64,000 nucleotides of DNA from Tolypocladium sp. Sup5 PDA-1. Lineage: Eukaryota > Ascomycota > Sordariomycetes > Hypocreales > Ophiocordycipitaceae. The stretch covers positions 496,001 through 560,000 of the forward strand of contig JPHH03000001.1 in the NCBI GenBank assembly GCA_000750105.3. The letters run 5' to 3'. Position numbers and translations under genes: made by a program. The notes below the pieces were generated by a model. It ran no database searches. It was not told the origin of the DNA and saw only the letters and a program-made list of their open reading frames with translations. Of this stretch, positions 11,551-23,142 are shown one piece after another. Each line of letters begins with the position of its first letter. The stretch's first letter is position 1.

Positions 11551-12672
11551 ATGAATCAGCGCAATGAGGAACCTATCTATGTCGGGGGGCATTTAGCCAC
11601 AGAGCATCACGAGAAATCAGGACAAACGTTTCTTGACGGCCAGCGGCAAGGGACTGCCGAAAAGCCCATGTCTCAAAATGGGACCGCATTGTCAACTTCC
11701 GCCATTCCGGGCCAACCGGGAGGGGTAGTCAAACAAAGGGCAAAGAGGACCTCGAGAACGCGCCTTATAGCGGCACTGAACCGCGCCAACGGCATCACCA
11801 AAGCCGCACAGCCCGCCGCCAAGGTTCCGTCTGAGGCATCGGAGGGCGTTACGCTGTCTGCCAGTCGTGAGGATTCCACTTCTGAAGGCAGCACTACCAT
11901 CGCGGAAGCTACGGCTACAACAGTCCTTGGGCCAAAGGCGCAAGAGCCAACTCCACAGTCAAATACCGCGCCTCAAAATCCTGCCCCCTCTGCTTCCCCT
12001 GCAGGATGGGAATTGAGCTTGCTCATGGATGGCCAGAACTTCTCTCTAGTAAACAGGGTCGCTTTCGCGCCCAGCAAATCTGCCGAGGAACGAAGGAGAT
12101 CCAAGATGCAGAACTTTGACTCTGCTGCATTTGATGCAGCCATATACCAACAGCCCGCGGCTATGAAGCCTCCGCCAAGAGTCCCTATGCCCGCTCGTCC
12201 GCGACGATCCTCGCCATCTTCAAGTGGAGACCAGAGGATGTACCTTCATATTGATCCGGCGATTCACTTGGCCCACAACCGGTCGGAAGAGTGGTTCAAA
12301 GCCAAGGCTCAGGAGATCGAATCCCGTGGCGGACGTAAGGCATGGTTCGGTAAAGCTATCGAGAGGATGCGATGGCTGCGTGCGCAGGCAAAACGTGAGA
12401 AGAGGCTTGCCAATGGACACGAGGTACCGCAGAGACCGGCGGACCCGCAGCCATGGAAATACAACCGACCCGTGGATTTCGGAGACGTGCCAGAATCGCA
12501 GCTCCCGGACGACATCTTGCAGAACCCCAACTGGCTGAGGTACTGCGCGCACTTTCGCGAGATCGAGCGCATACGGGCGCTACGTCATCGCGAGGCCAAA
12601 AGAAGCAAGCAGGAAACCCAAGAGTTTTACAAGAACGTCATGGCGGGCATGCGCTCTTCTTCGGGGCGTTAG
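11551..12672 (+). CDS. Unrecognised 373-aa protein with charged C-terminal region
   Basis: Single-exon frame of 373 aa from the ATG at 11551; the frame stays open upstream to a GTG at 11509 but has no earlier ATG. I do not recognise the family. The N-terminal half is Ser/Thr/Ala/Pro-rich and looks disordered. The C-terminal half (about residue 225 on) is charged and looks folded or helical: MYLHIDPAIHLAHNRSEEWF, then FGKAIERMRWLRAQAKREKR, then NPNWLRYCAHFREIERIRAL. There is no signal peptide or membrane segment, and basic clusters could serve nuclear import. A coding call is supported by frame length and by the compositionally sensible C-terminal half. The next gene, acoB, converges on it 494 bases away. 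Confidence 0.7.
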   Translation: MNQRNEEPIYVGGHLATEHHEKSGQTFLDGQRQGTAEKPMSQNGTALSTSAIPGQPGGVVKQRAKRTSRTRLIAALNRANGITKAAQPAAKVPSEASEGVTLSASREDSTSEGSTTIAEATATTVLGPKAQEPTPQSNTAPQNPAPSASPAGWELSLLMDGQNFSLVNRVAFAPSKSAEERRRSKMQNFDSAAFDAAIYQQPAAMKPPPRVPMPARPRRSSPSSSGDQRMYLHIDPAIHLAHNRSEEWFKAKAQEIESRGGRKAWFGKAIERMRWLRAQAKREKRLANGHEVPQRPADPQPWKYNRPVDFGDVPESQLPDDILQNPNWLRYCAHFREIERIRALRHREAKRSKQETQEFYKNVMAGMRSSSGR

Positions 12673-13166
12673 AGGGTTCTGCTGCCCGTGGCAGTTCACG
12701 GCCAAATGGGGAAAAGGGGCGTGCAAAAAGGGGGGCTTGAACGGGGTTTGAGGGAATCGGAAAAGCGTACATATGTGGGCATGGCATGGAGTTTGGAATT
12801 TGGAATTTGTGAGTCTGTCGCTTGCAGGAGCGTTCAGCCAAGGATACCCATTTGCTGAAAGGTTTGGCTCTGAAATATTGGGGCAATTTTAATAGTCTGA
12901 GACTGTGCTCAAATACCATCGCAGTCTGCACTGACCTTGATACTGAGCGCTCGTGCCTTGTTGATGTGTTGTTTCCATGTTGGTGCCGGAGCATGGACAA
13001 AACAGGGGGTCACGGAGAACGGCCAGCATATCCTTCGAACATAGTGCAATTCCCAAGGTGGTTCAATTGTCTATTTTGGATATTCCCAAACCCAGACGCC
13101 GACTATACACATGAAGACAAAAAGCTTCAACACACGGGAGGGATCTCTGCCCCATAACCCTGCCCC
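12673..13166. other. Convergent intergenic region
   Basis: 494 bases between two facing stop codons. It holds only 3' flanks, and no repeat or RNA gene was seen. Confidence 0.5.
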
Positions 13167-15666
13167 TCAAATCCCCTTGGACAGCAGGTTCAGCGCGCTG
13201 CCCGCAAGGATGAACCCGGCCTGGTCCTTGCTGACGGCGTGCCTCGTCGGGATGAGCACCTCCTCGCCGCTGGCCTTGGTCACCTTCAGTTGAACCTCTC
13301 CCTTGCCGCCGTTGTGGAGCATCTCGTATAGCCCCACGGTGGCGACCTCGTCGCCGGCCGCGATCTTGTCGTAGTCGGCCTCGTCGGCAAACGTCAGCGG
13401 CATAACGCCCTGCTTCTTGAGGTTCGTCTCGTGGATGCGCGCAAACGACTTGGTCAGCACGACGCGCGCGCCGAGGTAGCGCGGCTGCAGGGCGGCGTGC
13501 TCGCGCGCGGACCCTTCGCCGTAGTTGTGCTCGGCGACGACGAGCCACTCCTGGCCGCGGGCCTTCCAGCGCTCGCCGAGCTCGGGGATGGTGTGCTTGC
13601 TGCCGTCGAGGTCGTACGCGGCGTTGACCTCGCCCGTCTCGGCGTTGATGGCCGTGTTGAGCGTGTTGGTGCTGATGTTGGGCAGGTGGCCCTTGTACTT
13701 GAGCCAGGGGCCGGCCGCGGAGATGGTGTCGGTGGTGCACTTGCCCGTGACCTTGACGAGGACGCGGAGCCCGCTGAGGTCGGAGTCGGGGAAGGCGGGG
13801 AAGGGCTCGAGGAAGGCGAGGCGCTCGGAGGAGGGGGAGATGGCGACGGGGACGTTGGCGTCGGGTTCCTGGGAGAGGACGCCGAGAGACTCGATGCCAG
13901 ACTCGAAAGGCGTCTGGGGTCCCTCGAGGCCGTGTGGCGGAGAGAACCTGAAGTCCTTGCCGTCGGGGGTCTTCAAGACATCGGTCATGGGGTTGAAGGT
14001 CGTCGATCCGGCAAAGGCCATGGCGGTGACAATCTCGGGCGAGGCGAGGAAGTTCATCGTGTCGGGGTTACCGTCGTTTCGGCCTCGGAAGTTGCGGTTG
14101 TACGAGGAGAGGATGGCGTTGGACGTTCCCTTGGTGATGCCGTCCTGACGCTTCCACTGCCCGATGCAGGGTCCGCAGGCGTTGGAGAGCAGGACACCGC
14201 CAGCGCCCTCGAAAGTTTCGAGAGTGCCGTCACGCTCGAGAGTCGCGCGGATCTGCTCGCTGCCGGGGGTGATGTAAAAGTCCGCAGCGGGCTTCAGGCC
14301 AGCACTGGCGGCCTCCTTGAGCAAGCTCTCCACGCGGGTCATGTCCTCGTAGGAGCTGTTGGTGCAGCTGCCGATGAGCCCGGCAGACAGCTTCTCGGGC
14401 CACTGCTGGTCCTTGACCACGTCCTTGAACTTGGACAGCGGGGTGGCCAGGTCGGGTGTGAAGGGTCCGTTGATATGGGGTTCGAGCTCGGAGAGGTTGA
14501 TCTTGATGACCTGGTCGTACTCGGCGCCCTCGTCGGCCTTGAATCGGAACTTGGCGTCCTCGGACGTTCCCTGGCCCGGGAAGCCCTGGAGGTCCTTGAT
14601 GTTCTCGACCGCCTGGCCGCGTCGGGTGGACTGCAGGTAGCGAGCAGAAGCCTCGGTGTAGGGGAAGATGGAGGTGGTCGCTCCGACCTCGGCGCCCATA
14701 TTGCAGATGGTGGACATGCCAGTGCAGCTGAGGGTGTCGACGCCGGGTCCAAAGTACTCGATGATGGAGCCCGTGCCGCCGCGGACGGTGAGCTCGCCAG
14801 CCAACCGGAGGATGACGTCCTTGGGGGCGACCCAGTCGTTGAGCTTGCCGGTGAGCTCGACGCCCAGGATCTTGGGCGCCTTAAGCTCCCACGGAGCGCC
14901 GACGAGAGCCTCGACGGCATCGGCACCGCCAACGCCAATGGTCACGGTGCAGAGACCGCCGGCGTTGGGGCTGTGGCTGTCGGTGCCCAGCATCATCAGC
15001 CCCGGCAGCGCGTAGTTCTCCAGCACGGTCTGGTGGATGATGCCGGCGCCGGGCGGCCAAAAGTCCATGCCGTACCTGCGGGCGGCCGACTCGAGGAAGT
15101 CAAAGACCTCCTTGTTGGCCTCGATGCCGGCCGTCAGGTCGCTGTCGGAGCCCTTGTAGCCCACGATCAGGTGGTCGCAGTGGATGCTCGCGGGGATGGC
15201 CGGGCGCGCCAGGTTGCAGGACATGAACTGCAGCAGCGCCATCTGCGCCGACGCGTCCTGCATGTTGACGCGGTCCGGGTTGAGGCGCAGGTTCGCCTTG
15301 CCGCGCACGTTGCGCCCGTTGTCCGTGTTGCTGAGCAGCGACTCCTCCACGTTGTCGAGGTGGCTGTAGAGGATCTTCTCGGCCAGCGTCAGCCGCTGCC
15401 GGCCCAGCACGCGCCGCACGTCCGTGTACTTGTTGAAGAGCCGCTCGTACGTCGGCGGCAGCGACTTGACGCTCGAGAAGCGGCGGGCCGAGGATGCGCA
15501 GAGCGCTCGGGGCACGACGCCGGCGCCGGAGCCGGAGAGGCGGCTGGCGCGCTGCAGGACGGTCTGCTCGCCGCGATTAGCCCATGGCTGGTTCAGGGTT
15601 CGCTCTCCCGTATATACATACCGTCATGGCACCTCCAGAGCGTCTGGCCAGTTCAATTGGGGCCAT
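13167..15666 (-). CDS. acoB: Mitochondrial aconitase, Aco2/AcoB type
   Basis: Two exons on the minus strand, 15666-15622 and 15563-13167, 813 aa. The 58-nt intron (gtatgt...gagcag) is phase 0. Iron-sulfur ligands are present in GSCTNSS and ACGPCIGQW; substrate-loop motifs include QDASAQMALLQFM, GTDSHSPNAGG and EHNYGEGSAREHAAL. The wording TLAEKILYSHL and SIHCDHLIVG matches the Aco2 branch better than the main TCA aconitase Aco1. In yeast and Aspergillus that branch is reported to act in the lysine (alpha-aminoadipate) pathway, turning homocitrate to cis-homoaconitate, so this role is inferred. The first ~45 residues are rich in Arg, Ser and Ala and lack acids after residue 5, as expected of a mitochondrial presequence. 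An ATG at 15627 in the same exon could also be used. Confidence 0.93.
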
Positions 15667-16078
15667 GTTGAGCAGCTCCTGTGGGTGTGATTCATCCAAG
15701 GGTCTGGTGGGGGGAAGTTTTGGGAATTGTAAATGCGCGGTATCGGATTGGGCTTTTCTGGGGGTTAATTGGCTCAGGTGGAGCCCTGTGTAACGTGGAA
15801 CGCCATCCATCGCGGGCCCAGGGCCAGATAGCCTACTAATAATTGTTGTCGACCTCGGCAAACACTTAGTTACAACTACAGCTACAGCACGCGACCATGT
15901 GCAAAGCAACGAGAAGCGCCTGTTCATGCTGAACTTGGCTTTCATGGTATATCTCGCTCGAGAGCTGTGCCTGTCTATGCAAATGCTCATTGCTCATCTT
16001 ACACTTGCTCCACGGCAAGAAACGTCCCCGGTCATCAAAGATTCTGAAACTCCCATGCCCATCCGCCCGTCCACCAAA
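15667..16078. other. Intergenic region, acoB promoter and Nup85 3' flank
   Basis: 412 bases upstream of acoB and downstream of the Nup85 stop (both minus strand). Nothing else is visible. Confidence 0.45.
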
Positions 16079-19000
16079 TTAATAAACCGCGACCCCGTCT
16101 GCCTCTTCCAGCCACATCGCCGCCAGATCCTTGGCCAGGCCCAGCCGCAGCTTTCGGAGCACGTCTTCCCCCTTGGTGTTGGCAAGCCACCCCTTTCTCC
16201 AGTCCCATCCACGATGCACCTTGGCTCCCGCTGCCACAGACTTGTGCAAGTGACTGACTAGCATGGAGCTTCCACTCATGATGTAGCTGCTTCCGCTCAG
16301 CGAGGCCGTCGACTTCTTCATTAGATCTGCAGGCGTGGACCCCTTTAAGCCTTGGCCCGAAGAAAGCACAAGGTTAAAGAACTCGTCGCAGGCGTCATAG
16401 ACCCGAGATCCCACCGTTTGAATGTCCTCGATGGCCTTGAGGATTATGTCGATTTGGTCGAGCGAGGTGACGGCAGGCGACTGGTTGACAAACACAGTCG
16501 CCTCGCCAAGGAGCGCGAGGAGGAAGTCCTCACTTACCACCGCGTCTCGACTCTCGTCGTAAAGCCCACCACGGATGTTATCGTCAGAGCTCGAAATGAC
16601 GGCCACCAGCGCAAAGGCGGCTTGCTTCTTGAGAGCCACCGCCTTTGACGCTGACATCTCCTCCAGATTCACGCTGTCCCGGATTTCGAAAAATTTGCGC
16701 AGAGTCGCATAGCCGCTGAGCATGCGTCCCAGCAGCTGTGCTGCCTCAAGGTCTTGCTTTGCGCGTACTTCCAAGGTTTCCGTGCGCTTGCAAAGCAGGT
16801 TCTTGAGGTCCTCGTCGAGGTCCTTCTCCGGCGGATAGGCTGTCGACTGCACCAGCGAATAGGACATGAGGAGGTTGAGGACTTCGCGGACTCTGTTTGT
16901 ACGATGCGAAAGGGCAAAGTACCAGAGGGCCTCGCCATATCGGTGGGATTCCTTGGATAGGATATCGGCAAAGGTCTCCATCATTGTTAGCTTCTGAATG
17001 AGCTTCGTCGGTTGTCTGGGTACTCACCTCTGCTGTCTCTTCGGCATAGGCAATCATGCCGAGATCGTTCAGTATCCTCCACATCTTGTCCACCGTCGAG
17101 CTCGAGTTCTCGTCTAGCGTCGCCAGCAAGTCTCGGAGCAGCTCGCCGACCGTCTCCTCCGACTTTTGCGGCAAATCCATCCTTCCGAGCACCTCGATGG
17201 CCATCTCCCATCCGTCTCTTTGGGGAGAGAGGTGCTCAATGCCAGCTAGTTCTCTCGCATACAGCACCAAGGTAGTGTCCTTGATTCCTTCCATCTCATC
17301 GGTTGTCGGTGGTGCCACGCCCAAGAGGGCCAGGTCGTCCATATCGAGGGTATCCATCGGGAGAGGTTTCGAGGTTTCCGTGGGCGGGAGCCAGTGTCCA
17401 AGTGATGCAATCTCTGCCACCGAAGAGGCCACCGGGAGCGACCAGACCCTTAAACACCCAATGACGGCGTTGATGTTACCCTCAAAGGCAGATGCAATGG
17501 CAACCTCGACTGGGTTCATCGTATTCGGGTTCATGTCAGAACGAAGCACCGTGTGGAACGCAGAGGCCAGCCTGTCGAAATAACCGGCGGAGTTCGCAAA
17601 CCGGGACGCTGGTGCTCCGATGCCGAGGCCAAGCGACTGTGACAGCCGGAGGTTCTTGTGCTGCTGGCTGCCGTCATCCCACCAACCGAACAGCCCAATC
17701 GTTGCCTCACACCAGTCCTGTGCCGTGTCCAGGATGGATTCCTGGTTGCCGAGAACAATGCCGTACACGACCTGCAAATTCTCGTAGACATCCCAGGGGA
17801 TTTGACTCGATGCCTTCCTCGCCATTGTCAACATCGACTCCGGTCCTCGCGCGGCCGTGCCACCGGCCTGCGGGTCTCTGCCCTCAGCGAAGAGTGTGAG
17901 TCTGTCGAGCGCCCCCCTCGCCTGGACGCGGAACAATGTCCAGCTGCTGTTCCAAATATCCCAATCAGATCGCATCGCAGGGCACTGGCTCAGCAACTCG
18001 CACGTCGAATCGGCAAAGCGACGAATGTTCTCGAGGGCCTTCCCCGTGTAGGCGTTATCTCCACGGGGCCCTCGGCGAACGTACTCCCAACCGGCAGTCT
18101 TCAGGAGCTGTGACGCACCGCTCACATCACCACGTAGCAGAGCAGAGCGCAGCGTCTGCCAGTACAAGCCATGGCAGGCTGGACTGGGTCTGTACCGGCT
18201 GATTTCGCGCACTTGGTCGGGATACGGGTTGTGGCTCGCTTGCATCCAGTCAAACAGAATCTCGGGTAGCGGTGGCGTCTTCTCCTCCTCGGTTTCGTTC
18301 TTCTCGAATCTAGTGTGGTGCATCCGCAGGACCAGATGGGCGACATATGCTGCCTTTTCAAAGGGCTCGGTCTGCGACCCGGGCCCAATAGTGGCAAAGT
18401 CCTCTCCTTCGGGTTGAGGCAAGTCCTCAACAAAGTCGTTCCAGAGGCGTACAAGACGGAACGTAATGTTGGCGAGGGAATCGTCCATCCTCTCGGCATC
18501 GTCCTCGGTCCCTACTCCATCGTCGTATAGTCGGCAAACTAGGTTCTCCGTCTTGAGGATCAGTTCTGGCGATTCCGTGAGCCGTGCGGCGTCCTGCTGA
18601 GTGTAAAAGTCCCTGGCAATCGTCGCGAACTGGAGCTCCCGACTCCTGGTGGAGCCCCCGAGTCGGGCTGCTGACCTGCGGAAGATGTCCTCCGCCTCCT
18701 TGCGAACTCTGTCGGTGGCCGCGGGGGTATTCAGCATCAACAGATCGTCCTCTTCCCCAATCATGGGTTGTCCATAAGGTCGGTCGTCGTGTCGCATGTT
18801 AAGAAACATGTCACCTTCCTCGGACTCTTCCTGTGACGATTCGTCTTGTTCGGATGATTCGTCTTCCTCCTCCTCCTCCTCCTCCTCACCCTCAGCATCC
18901 ATATCCTCATCGATATATCTTTCTATTTCGGCTTCGACATCATCACCGAAATCGTCGTCTTCGTCGTTTCCGTACCTGTTCGGCGGGGCGGCAGACATGC

Positions 19001-19448
19001 GAAACAGGCTGGCCGGGTGTGGTGGCAGTTCCTCCTCGCCCTCTGCATCCTCGTCCTCCTCGATGTCTTCTTCTTGAACCGTGAACTGCCTGCTCAAACC
19101 AGAGGGCTGTGGCTGTCTCCCTCTCCCCCGTACGGAGCGCCCGAGTGGGGGATTCGAGGTCTCGCTTCGACCGAACAGGCTCTTTCCGTTGCCTCCTTGA
19201 GATTGGCCGCCAAAGCCGAACGGCTTGTTTCCCGACACTCCGCGCATCACCGAGCTTCCCAGGTAGGTGTCTGAGGGTGCGCCGGCCGGGGTGAAGGAAG
19301 CCGCCGAGGAAGGGGGCGGTCCCGCGGGAGTTGTGGAGGGATTGTCCCCCAGAAAGGAGAAACCGGTGCCACCGTGCGCTCGCCTGTCTGGCGTCGACGG
19401 CGCTGGGCTCGCGGGCGGGCTCGAATCGACGATGAATCGGTGCGCCAT
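16079..19448 (-). CDS. NUP85: Nuclear pore protein Nup85 (Y-complex)
   Basis: Two exons on the minus strand, 19448-17028 and 16975-16079, 1105 aa. The intron (17027-16976, 52 nt) has gtgagt, a gctaac branch site and ends ggag; the join reads YAEETAE|TFADILSKE. Residues 1-115 are Ser/Pro/Gly-rich with a few FG dipeptides (KPFGFGG, KSLFG). Residues about 120-215 are very acidic, with a run of Glu. The rest is alpha-helical, as in the ACE1 fold of Nup85 (CHGLYWQTLRSALLRGDVSG; YGEALWYFALSHRTNRVREV). The family forms the Nup84/Y scaffold of the pore with Seh1. The acidic N-terminal extension makes it longer than yeast Nup85 (744 aa). It is divergent from the SFA1 gene. Identification rests on overall architecture and scattered motifs. 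Confidence 0.82.
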
Positions 19449-20376
19449 TGCGTCGTTTGTGCTGTGTTTCGACTGCCAGCTGCAATGCCCAAGCTCTTTA
19501 GGTAGGCCTGCTCCTCAGGTGCGCAGGCGACGGGCAATGGTGTCCCGCACGCTGAATGTGCGAGGGCCAGCCAGCATGTATCGGGGATGGTTTGAGGCAG
19601 GGCACTGTCGAGGTGGTTGGTAGGTTCGGCAGTGGAAAAGGGCGTCCTCATGGCAAGCTCCAAGTTGGAACAAGCATCGCGTCTGGGATATTTTCTGGAC
19701 CCGGAGGCTGGAGCAACCGCGCGCCTGTTTGCTGCGCGCCGGCATTTAGCCGAGACCCACTATCGCTGGTAGGTACTTGTAGTGGCAGCGCTCATCATCA
19801 ACGAAGCGTCCAAGCATCCAAGTTGACATCACAAAGCTGGAGAGTCTGCAATTACAAATCAATATTGTCAGATGACTCGTGACATGGTTGGGCTCATCTG
19901 ACTGTAGTATCAGAGAAGTAGTTCACGATGAGCCGTCAAATCAAAGTTTCGATCTTATCACAAGCGACATGAGATCCAATCGGATCGGGATCGCGTTGGT
20001 GTCTTTCGGAACCTGGAGCGGCAAGAAGCCGAGGCGACCCCGAGTCGATCCCGAGCGTCCGGACGCCATCTTGTGTCCATGCTCTGTGTCAGTCACGCCG
20101 AATTCAACCTTGCCTGAGCGCTTCACGGACATAATTCCTCTAATTCCTTGAGGCCAAGAAGACAATGGCTTGGTGGCTCCGCAGCGGGGTAGCTTAACGG
20201 CATCTCTCGGTGATCGGGAAGTGTCGTCACTAGCCAGCTCTTTGCTGCCTTCTAAACGTCACGACTACCTAAGTTATCTACCAACACCTTAAATTCCACG
20301 GCCATCTTGCACCCAACAACCTCCAATTTCACCGACTCTCGCCATTTACACAATTCTGGTGCAGAACACTGAAGCC
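19449..20376. other. Divergent promoter region NUP85 / SFA1
   Basis: 928 bases between two divergent start codons. No coding frame, tRNA or repeat is supportable. Confidence 0.5.
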
Positions 20377-21820
20377 ATGGCCACTACCGCCGGAAAGGTG
20401 TGTATACCTCGTTTTTCAGCTCTCTCCGCGTGAAATGCCGCCCCTCGTGACCCCACCAAGCTGTGCGCGACTGTCCAGAGTCCAGACGTTGTTGACGACG
20501 AATCGCTCCAGACAATCACCTGCAAGGCCGCCGTCGCCTGGGAGGCCGGGAAGGGACTGAGCATCGAGGATGTCGAGGTCGCGCCCCCCGAGGCTCACGA
20601 GGTGCGAATCGAGATCTACTACACCGGCGTGTGCCACACAGGTAGAGCAGCCGATGATCGGAGCGCATGCGACCACAGGCACAGTGTATACTGACAAGGA
20701 CCAGATGCGTACACCCTCTCGGGCAAGGACCCCGAGGGCGCGTTTCCCATTGTCCTCGGGCATGAGGGCGCCGGCATCGTCGAGTCGGTCGGCGAGGGCG
20801 TCACCAACGTGAAGCCTGGCGACCACGTCGTAGCTCTCTAGTACGGCGTCCCAACCCTCAAAGGCTCCATCTGGACAAAGCGCATGCTAACGGACGCCCG
20901 TCGCAGCACCCCCGAATGCAAGGAGTGCAAGTTCTGCAAGTCTGGCAAGACCAACCTCTGCGGCAAGATCCGAGCCACCCAGGGCAAGGGTGTCATGCCC
21001 GACGGCACCTCGCGCTTCAAGTGCAAGGGCAAGGACCTCCTCCACTTCATGGGCACCTCGACCTTTTCGCAGTACACCGTCGTCGCCGACATCTCGGTAG
21101 TCGCCGTTCAGCCCGATGCCCCCATGGACCGGACATGCCTGCTCGGCTGCGGCATCACCACTGGCTATGGCGCTGCTCGCGTGACTGCCAACGTCGAGGA
21201 GGGGTCCAACATTGCCGTCTTCGGCGCTGGCTGTGTTGGTCTGTCGGTCGTCCAGGGCGCCGTCATCAACAAGGCCGGAAAGATCATCGTCGTGGATGTC
21301 AACCCCGCCAAGGCAGCGTGGGCCAAGAAGTTTGGTGCGACCGACTTTGTCAACCCGAATGACTTGAAGGACCAGAGCATCGTTGAGAAGCTGGTTGAGA
21401 TGACGGACGGCGGCTGCGACTATACCTTTGACTGCACGGGCAACGTCAACGTCATGCGAGCTGCTCTCGAGTCCTGCCACAAGGGCTGGGGCGAGAGCAT
21501 CATCATTGGTGTTGCTGCCGCTGGCCAAGAGATTTCCACTCGACGTAAGCTACCGCGCCGATATGTCCCTTGTTCTCTGAGGCTAACACCCTGGTTTAGC
21601 ATTCCAACTGGTCACTGGTCGTGTCTGGAAGGGCTGCGCCTTTGGTGGCATCAAGGGCCGCTCCCAGATGGAGGGCCTCGTGAGCGACTACTTGAAGGGT
21701 GCCTTGAAGGTCGACGAGTTCATCACGCACCGAAAGACCCTGGGTGAGATGAACGCGGCTTTTGAGACGATGAAGGACGGAGACTGCATCCGCGCTGTAG
21801 TCGACATGAGAAAATTGTAA
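20377..21820 (+). CDS. SFA1: S-(hydroxymethyl)glutathione dehydrogenase / class III alcohol dehydrogenase
   Basis: Five exons, 20377-20397, 20479-20641, 20705-20840, 20907-21544 and 21600-21820, 392 aa. The enzyme oxidises the formaldehyde-glutathione adduct to S-formylglutathione with NAD+ and reduces S-nitrosoglutathione; it is cytosolic. Catalytic zinc ligands are in GVCHTDAY and LGHEGAG, and the structural zinc loop is PECKECKFCKSGKTNLC. The Rossmann glycine motif is FGAGCVGLSVVQGA. GMTS-like class III wording (KDLLHFMGTSTFSQYTVV) and TRPFQLVTGRVWKG confirm the class. All introns are GT-AG; the fourth exon follows a clear gctaac branch site. Length is close to the ~380 aa of the family. 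The divergent neighbour is NUP85. Confidence 0.96.
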
Positions 21821-23142
21821 GTATAAGGGACATAGACTGGAGGAGTACAGTATCCCATAGCTCCAATATGAGGTAATTTGGCCCTGTAGACACAACTTGT
21901 GCCAGAACTTGAGAGACTATAACATGGGGGCGATGGACGTCATTTTATGCGGGAGGGGATCCCACCTTGATGGCCAGATACTGCGATTCCCACCGCTAGT
22001 GCTCCTCAATGTTCATTTGCCTTGCCGGTCCAGTTCACTTGACGTCACGATCCAAACGATCCAATTTATTCCTTTACAGTAAACCCGACAAGTGTAGAGA
22101 AGGGCGACGGCATGAGGCCCAGCGTTGGGGGCGGTTTCAAAATCTGCCGATACTGCACTGCCCCTGCCCAAGAGGGGAAGAAGTGTAACTTAATTCATGC
22201 AGGATGCTAGACCACACAGCAACCGGCGGCAACGATTAGAGGTAAAGGTAGAAATGGTCGCAGTAGCGTGTTCTCGGCCTTAGTAGCAACTCCGCAGTCC
22301 ACATGTGACACCTATCAGCACAGCACATCAAGAACGCAGGGACATGTCTTTTGTAGCCAATTCCGAAGAACATCGCGGGGATTCCACGAGATCTGGCATT
22401 ATTTCAGCGGTAAAGAACATAAACATCGGAACTAGTGCGGAGTTGTGGCATATTGCTTCTCTATGTTAACCTCTAGTAACATCTCAGTTCCAAGGTGACC
22501 GACCCGTCCGGTCGGCATCAAATCACATAGCCATTACGTTTCCATCTAACAGCGCTCCGATTATACGACATCACGGATTCAACCTGCTCGGTTCTTTGCT
22601 CTCTGTGAAGCAATGGAGGCAATATAGGCCCGAGTGCTCGGCATGCCTCCGCAACTTAAGGCGCTGTTCTCTCAAAGTCGGGGAAACTCACATGTGCGTT
22701 GCTTCAATATCCGATTTTAGACCCGCTATTGTCTGCAGATGGCTATTGTATCCGCTCAGTCCGAGATGACAGGACGTCAAAGGCTCGCCGGTGATAGGTT
22801 CCTCCCGGTTCTTGATGCCACCCTCCACATGCACTCCATTACAAAGAGGGCAGCAGACCGGTGTATCGCGAGCATGCGGACCATGCACGCAACATTCGTC
22901 TAAGAGGCCTTGCATGCGTTTTGATATCATATCAAGACGTTTTGTCGCTGGTGCAGCGTCGTGTATGCAATGCGACATGGGGCGTGGTGCGGAGTGACGA
23001 AATAAGGCGAGTCCGTCATATGAAGGGAAGGTATGAAGGGAAGGTATAAGAGGGCTAGCAGGTTCTGGGGTTTGTGTTCCTGAACCTAGACCAACCTACT
23101 TGAAAGAACCTGAATATTGAATTCGTTGTCATTTGCACAATC
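21821..23142. other. Intergenic region upstream of the P450 gene
   Basis: 1.3 kb with no supportable gene. Short frames on both strands (for example 22688-22978) have no domain. The last 100 bases hold the P450 promoter with a TATA-like tataag. Confidence 0.5.
23045..23050 (+). promoter_or_regulatory. TATA-like element of the P450 gene
   Basis: tataag lies 98 bases before the inferred P450 start codon, a normal distance for a fungal core promoter with a short 5' UTR. Confidence 0.4.

Noticed and set aside
13431..15671. Very long open frame (746 codons) on the plus strand opposite acoB
   Set aside because: It mirrors the GC-rich third positions of acoB, has a Gly/Val/Ala/Asp/Arg shadow composition and no domain.
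20160..20215. Short stem-like GC-rich stretch upstream of SFA1 considered as an RNA gene
   Set aside because: No B box, no Pol III terminator in the right place and no stable tRNA fold.
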